Positions 60,273-64,000 of a DNA stretch of 64,000 nt are shown here, piece by piece; the first letter of the stretch is position 1; the number at the start of each line of letters is the position of its first letter. This stretch comes from Candidatus Endomicrobiellum siamense (GTDB taxonomy: Bacteria > Elusimicrobiota > Endomicrobiia > Endomicrobiales > Endomicrobiaceae), in the NCBI GenBank assembly GCA_031268145.1, contig JAIRXS010000020.1, positions 1 through 64,000 on the forward strand, given 5' to 3'. Made by a program: the position numbers and the translations under genes. The notes under the pieces were generated by a model. It was given only the letters and a program-made list of their open reading frames with translations, did not search any database and was not told the DNA's origin.

Positions 60273-61205
60273 ATGTCAAAGGTTCCCATAGCAATTACTT
60301 TAGGAGACCCAGCGGGAATAGGCTATGAAATAGTTTGTAAGGCTGCAAATTCTTTAGAAATACAAAGAATGTGCAGCCTTATTATTTTTGGTGATAAACA
60401 AATTTTTGAGGGTTTATCAAAAAAATATATTAAAAACAATCATAATATTAAATTTATTGCAACATCAAATTTAGGAACTGTACAAAAATCTGCTCCAACT
60501 AAAAAGTCTGGCATAATAGCAAGTGCTGCTATTAATGAAGCTGTAAACTATTGCATGAATAATAAAATAAAAGCTCTTGTCACAGCGCCTGTATCAAAAG
60601 AGTCTTTTAAACTGGCTGGAATAGCTTATCCAGGCCACACAGAGTTGCTTGCAAACCTTACAAATTCTAAAAGAATAGCTATGTTAATGGCTTGTAATAA
60701 TCTCTTAGGTGTTATGATTACAAGACATATCCCAATATCGCAAGTTTCCAAAAATCTAAAAACAAAAAATATTGTAGAAACTGTACTTCTAACCACCAAG
60801 TTTATTAAAAAGGATAAAAATAATATAAAAATTGCATTATGTGGACTTAATCCACACGCAGGAGACAACTCTATTTTAGGCAGTGAAGAAAAAAAAATTA
60901 TATTGCCTGCATACAAAAAATTAACTCAGTTAGGACTAAACATAACACCTCCTCTGCCAGCAGATTCTGCGTGGTTAAAAACAAAGATGGGACAGTTTGA
61001 TTTAATATGTACCATGTACCACGATCAACTGATGATACCCTTAAAATGCATAGATGCTTCAAAAATAGTAAATGTTACTATTGGACTGCCTTTCATACGC
61101 ACATCACCAGGCCATGGAACAGCATTTGACATTGCTGGTAAAAACATAGCAACTTCCAGTGCCATGATAGAAGCAATAATTTATGCTACAAAACATCTAT
61201 CATAA
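60273..61205 (+). CDS. pdxA: 4-hydroxythreonine-4-phosphate dehydrogenase
   Basis: ITLGDPAGIGYEI, TAPVSKESFKLAG, GHTELLA, MYHDQLMIPLK, RTSPGHGTAFDIAGK. Confidence 0.95.
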   Translation: MSKVPIAITLGDPAGIGYEIVCKAANSLEIQRMCSLIIFGDKQIFEGLSKKYIKNNHNIKFIATSNLGTVQKSAPTKKSGIIASAAINEAVNYCMNNKIKALVTAPVSKESFKLAGIAYPGHTELLANLTNSKRIAMLMACNNLLGVMITRHIPISQVSKNLKTKNIVETVLLTTKFIKKDKNNIKIALCGLNPHAGDNSILGSEEKKIILPAYKKLTQLGLNITPPLPADSAWLKTKMGQFDLICTMYHDQLMIPLKCIDASKIVNVTIGLPFIRTSPGHGTAFDIAGKNIATSSAMIEAIIYATKHLS

Positions 61206-61211
61206 TTAAAA

Positions 61212-61640
61212 ATGAAATTTTTACCTTTTTCTTATATTTTTTTAGATGACATAATTAAAATTGAAAACAACTCTTTTCCTAACCCTTGGACTAAAGAAAT
61301 GTTTTTAAGCTCAGCAAAAAACAGCTCTGTTTTATTTAACGTACTAATTTTAAATAAAACAATCATTGGATATTATATAATAGTTCTTGTTAAAGACGAA
61401 ATGGAAATATTAAATATTGCAGTTAATCAACAATTTAGAAATAAATCTTTTGGAAAATCTATACTTTTTGACATACTAAATATAGCTAATACAAAAAAAA
61501 TAAAATATGTATTTCTTGAAGCAAGAGAATCAAACAAAATTGCATTAAAGTTATACAAAAATTTTGGATTTAATGAGATTGGAATTCGTAAAAAATATTA
61601 TAAAACAGAAAATGCATTAATGCTAAAGCTTTGTTTATAA
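61212..61640 (+). CDS. rimI: RimI-like GNAT acetyltransferase
   Basis: IENNSFPNPWTKEMF, NIAVNQQFRNKSFGKSIL, LEARESNKIALKLYKNFGFNEIGIRKKYY. Confidence 0.85.
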   Translation: MKFLPFSYIFLDDIIKIENNSFPNPWTKEMFLSSAKNSSVLFNVLILNKTIIGYYIIVLVKDEMEILNIAVNQQFRNKSFGKSILFDILNIANTKKIKYVFLEARESNKIALKLYKNFGFNEIGIRKKYYKTENALMLKLCL

Positions 61641-61652
61641 GGATTATTGATA

Positions 61653-63767
61653 ATGAAACAAAAAATATTAATTTTTATTTTATATTTTATTTTATCGATA
61701 CTTAGTACGCCTTCTTTTGCGACAAGATATGATGCATACAAATCTTTCTTACAAGGAATTTATAGCTTAAAAACAAACAATATATCCAAAGCTACAAAGA
61801 ATCTAGAGCATACTACACAACTAGACAAAGAGTCAATAGCAGCGCACTGCAACCTTGCATATCTTTATCTGCAAGAAGCACAGCAAGATAAAGCATTACA
61901 AATGGCTGAAGAATTAAAAAAACTTGACAGTAATAACCCAAAAACCACTTCGTCATTGGCTATTTTTTACATGATAACCAACAAACTTGAGTTAGCTAAA
62001 AAGCTCTGGGAAAAAACTCTTCAACTAGACCCTGAAAATGAAGTTGCAACAGCTTATATAGCTTCCTTATACCAAATTGACAATAAACTAGACGAATCTT
62101 TAGATTATTGGACAAAATTTTCTAAACAACAACCTGAAAATCCTTTAGGGCACCTCCAGCTTGGCAATATACAAGAAAAATTGGGATTACACCAAGAAGC
62201 ATTAAAATCTTACGAAAAAACAATAAAAATTAATCCAAATATCAAAAACGCTTTTTTAGCTAAGGCTTATATTTATGAGAATTTAGGGCAATTAAAATTT
62301 GCAATAAAAGAGTATAAAAGATATATAGCTAACTTTCCTCAGGATGTACCTGTGCTTTCCCAGTTAGGGAAATGTTGCTATGATGTAAAAAATTATTCTG
62401 ATGCAAAACATGCTTTATTAAAAGCAAAAAAAATATCTTTTTATGACATAAAAACAAATTACTGGCTTGCTATGGTTTATGAAAAGACCAATCAAATTGA
62501 TAAAGCTATTGCTCTTCTTAAAGCTATTGTAAAAAAAGAACAAAAAAATATTGCCTTTTTAGCAAAGTTAGGCCATTATTATGCTTTAAAACAAAATTAT
62601 AAAAAAGCAGAAAAATACTTTTTAGAAGCTTTATCAATACAACCAAACAATAAAGAAATACTTTATTTAACATCTTTAAACTATATAGATTGGGGCAAAT
62701 ACAATGAAGCTATAGACTGTCTTAATAAAATAATTAAAGAGTTTCCAGATTTTGCAGACGCTTATTTCTATTTAGAATTTTCTTACGATAAAGACAAAGA
62801 TTTTCTTCAAGCGGAAAAAGCTCTTTTACAAGCAATAAAATTAAATCCAAAACATTCTCAAGCTCTTAACTATCTAGGTTATAGTTATGCGCAACAAGGA
62901 ATTAAATTAGACCTGTCAAAAGAATTTATAGCAAAATCTTTAAGTTTAGAACCAAAATACACCAATTTTATAGACTCTTTGGGGTTGCTTTATTTTAAAA
63001 TGGGGAAATTTTATCTTGCGGAAAAAACATTTATTTACGCACTAGGTATCGCACAAAATACTCTTACATATACTCTTTTAGGCGACACTTATCTTGCTTT
63101 AAAAAATTATACTAATGCATGGATTGCGTATTCTTTATCTTATGACTTCAAACAAAATAAATATATTGAAAAAAAATTGCGCTTTGCCGAGTCACAAATG
63201 CCAAAAGAAGAGTTATATAACTTACTATTATTAAGAAGTAAAAACAATTATGACAGATTATTCTCATTTAAAACAGGATTTAAAACAAAGATTAGCTCAA
63301 AAATATTAAGTAGACCATGTTATATATCAATGATATATAACAAGAAAAAAAACATACAACTTAGCTTAGCTTATTCAGCTGTTTTAAGTGGTATGCACAT
63401 AATAATTGAAGATAAAACTGTAAAGATTGAACCCAAAGCCATAAAAAATGAAATACCTCAAGATTTACTTGATATAATATATCAATCGATTGATATATTC
63501 AATGATAATTTTTATAAACAGTTTTTAGATATAAAACCTATAGAAAAAGGCAGCAACTTAACATACTCAAAAGATGATTCTACCTTAACACTAGATTCTA
63601 ACACCGCATTAATAAAAAATTTTTCAAAAAACAATATAATAGTAGAAGTTCTAAAATATGAAAACTTTGTAGCTTCAAAAATACCAACAAAAATAAAGAT
63701 ATACATTCCTTCCATAAATATAAAAATAGTACTAACCGCTACAAAAATCTCTCAATTGATGGAATAA
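61653..63767 (+). CDS. secreted TPR-repeat protein
   Basis: Signal peptide then many TPR units (HLQLGNIQEKLGLHQEALKSYEKTIKINP; LNYLGYSYAQQGIKLD). Confidence 0.9.
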   Translation: MKQKILIFILYFILSILSTPSFATRYDAYKSFLQGIYSLKTNNISKATKNLEHTTQLDKESIAAHCNLAYLYLQEAQQDKALQMAEELKKLDSNNPKTTSSLAIFYMITNKLELAKKLWEKTLQLDPENEVATAYIASLYQIDNKLDESLDYWTKFSKQQPENPLGHLQLGNIQEKLGLHQEALKSYEKTIKINPNIKNAFLAKAYIYENLGQLKFAIKEYKRYIANFPQDVPVLSQLGKCCYDVKNYSDAKHALLKAKKISFYDIKTNYWLAMVYEKTNQIDKAIALLKAIVKKEQKNIAFLAKLGHYYALKQNYKKAEKYFLEALSIQPNNKEILYLTSLNYIDWGKYNEAIDCLNKIIKEFPDFADAYFYLEFSYDKDKDFLQAEKALLQAIKLNPKHSQALNYLGYSYAQQGIKLDLSKEFIAKSLSLEPKYTNFIDSLGLLYFKMGKFYLAEKTFIYALGIAQNTLTYTLLGDTYLALKNYTNAWIAYSLSYDFKQNKYIEKKLRFAESQMPKEELYNLLLLRSKNNYDRLFSFKTGFKTKISSKILSRPCYISMIYNKKKNIQLSLAYSAVLSGMHIIIEDKTVKIEPKAIKNEIPQDLLDIIYQSIDIFNDNFYKQFLDIKPIEKGSNLTYSKDDSTLTLDSNTALIKNFSKNNIIVEVLKYENFVASKIPTKIKIYIPSINIKIVLTATKISQLME

Positions 63768-63772
63768 AAAAA

Positions 63773-64000
63773 ATGAAAATTATTTTAAAATCTCCAGCAA
63801 AAGTTAATTTATTTCTTGAAATTAAAAATAAACGTGATGATGGATATCATAATCTAGAAAGTATTATGCAAACAATAAGCTTGTATGACGAACTTTCTTT
63901 CGAAAATGCTAATAAAGATATAATTTTAGAATGTGATGACAAATCTTTGCCTTGCGATAAAAAAAACTTGATTTATAAAGCAGCTCTTGCTGTAAAAACA
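63773..64000 (+). CDS. ispE: 4-diphosphocytidyl-2-C-methyl-D-erythritol kinase, partial (runs off window end)
   Basis: MKIILKSPAKVNLFLEIKNKRDDGYHNLESIMQTISLYDELSFE. Confidence 0.93.
   Translation, partial: MKIILKSPAKVNLFLEIKNKRDDGYHNLESIMQTISLYDELSFENANKDIILECDDKSLPCDKKNLIYKAALAVKT

Overview
This is a low-GC bacterial chromosomal window. Gene content (lysine-type membrane pyrophosphatase, nrdDG, DUF4416, hydrogenase-regulator-like protein) looks like an anaerobe and would fit an Elusimicrobiota/Endomicrobium-like genome, but I cannot prove the taxonomy from this window. Most of it is dense housekeeping: prfB, lnt, secA, hppA, mazG, comM/yifB, pth, rplY, prs, glmU, argS, pcrA, pyk, nrdDG, obgE, rpmA, rplU, gap-pgk-secG, proA, ychF, surA-like PPIases, pdxA, ispE and four tRNAs. 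Accessory elements are interspersed: a sensor kinase whose N-terminus resembles a tRNA-dependent cyclodipeptide synthase, with a C10 tract at the domain junction; a MITE-like repeat family next to MNT, MNT-HEPN and ORF6N genes; a subtilase with a type IX-like C-terminal domain beside a PorV-like protein and a decayed paralogue; a two-repeat histone-H1-like protein; and a decaying Fic-rich island between tRNA clusters. prfB carries a canonical programmed +1 frameshift that the ORF track misses. The strongest candidate for something undescribed is the apparently phase-variable CDPS-like/PAS/histidine kinase/receiver fusion at 8373-10640.
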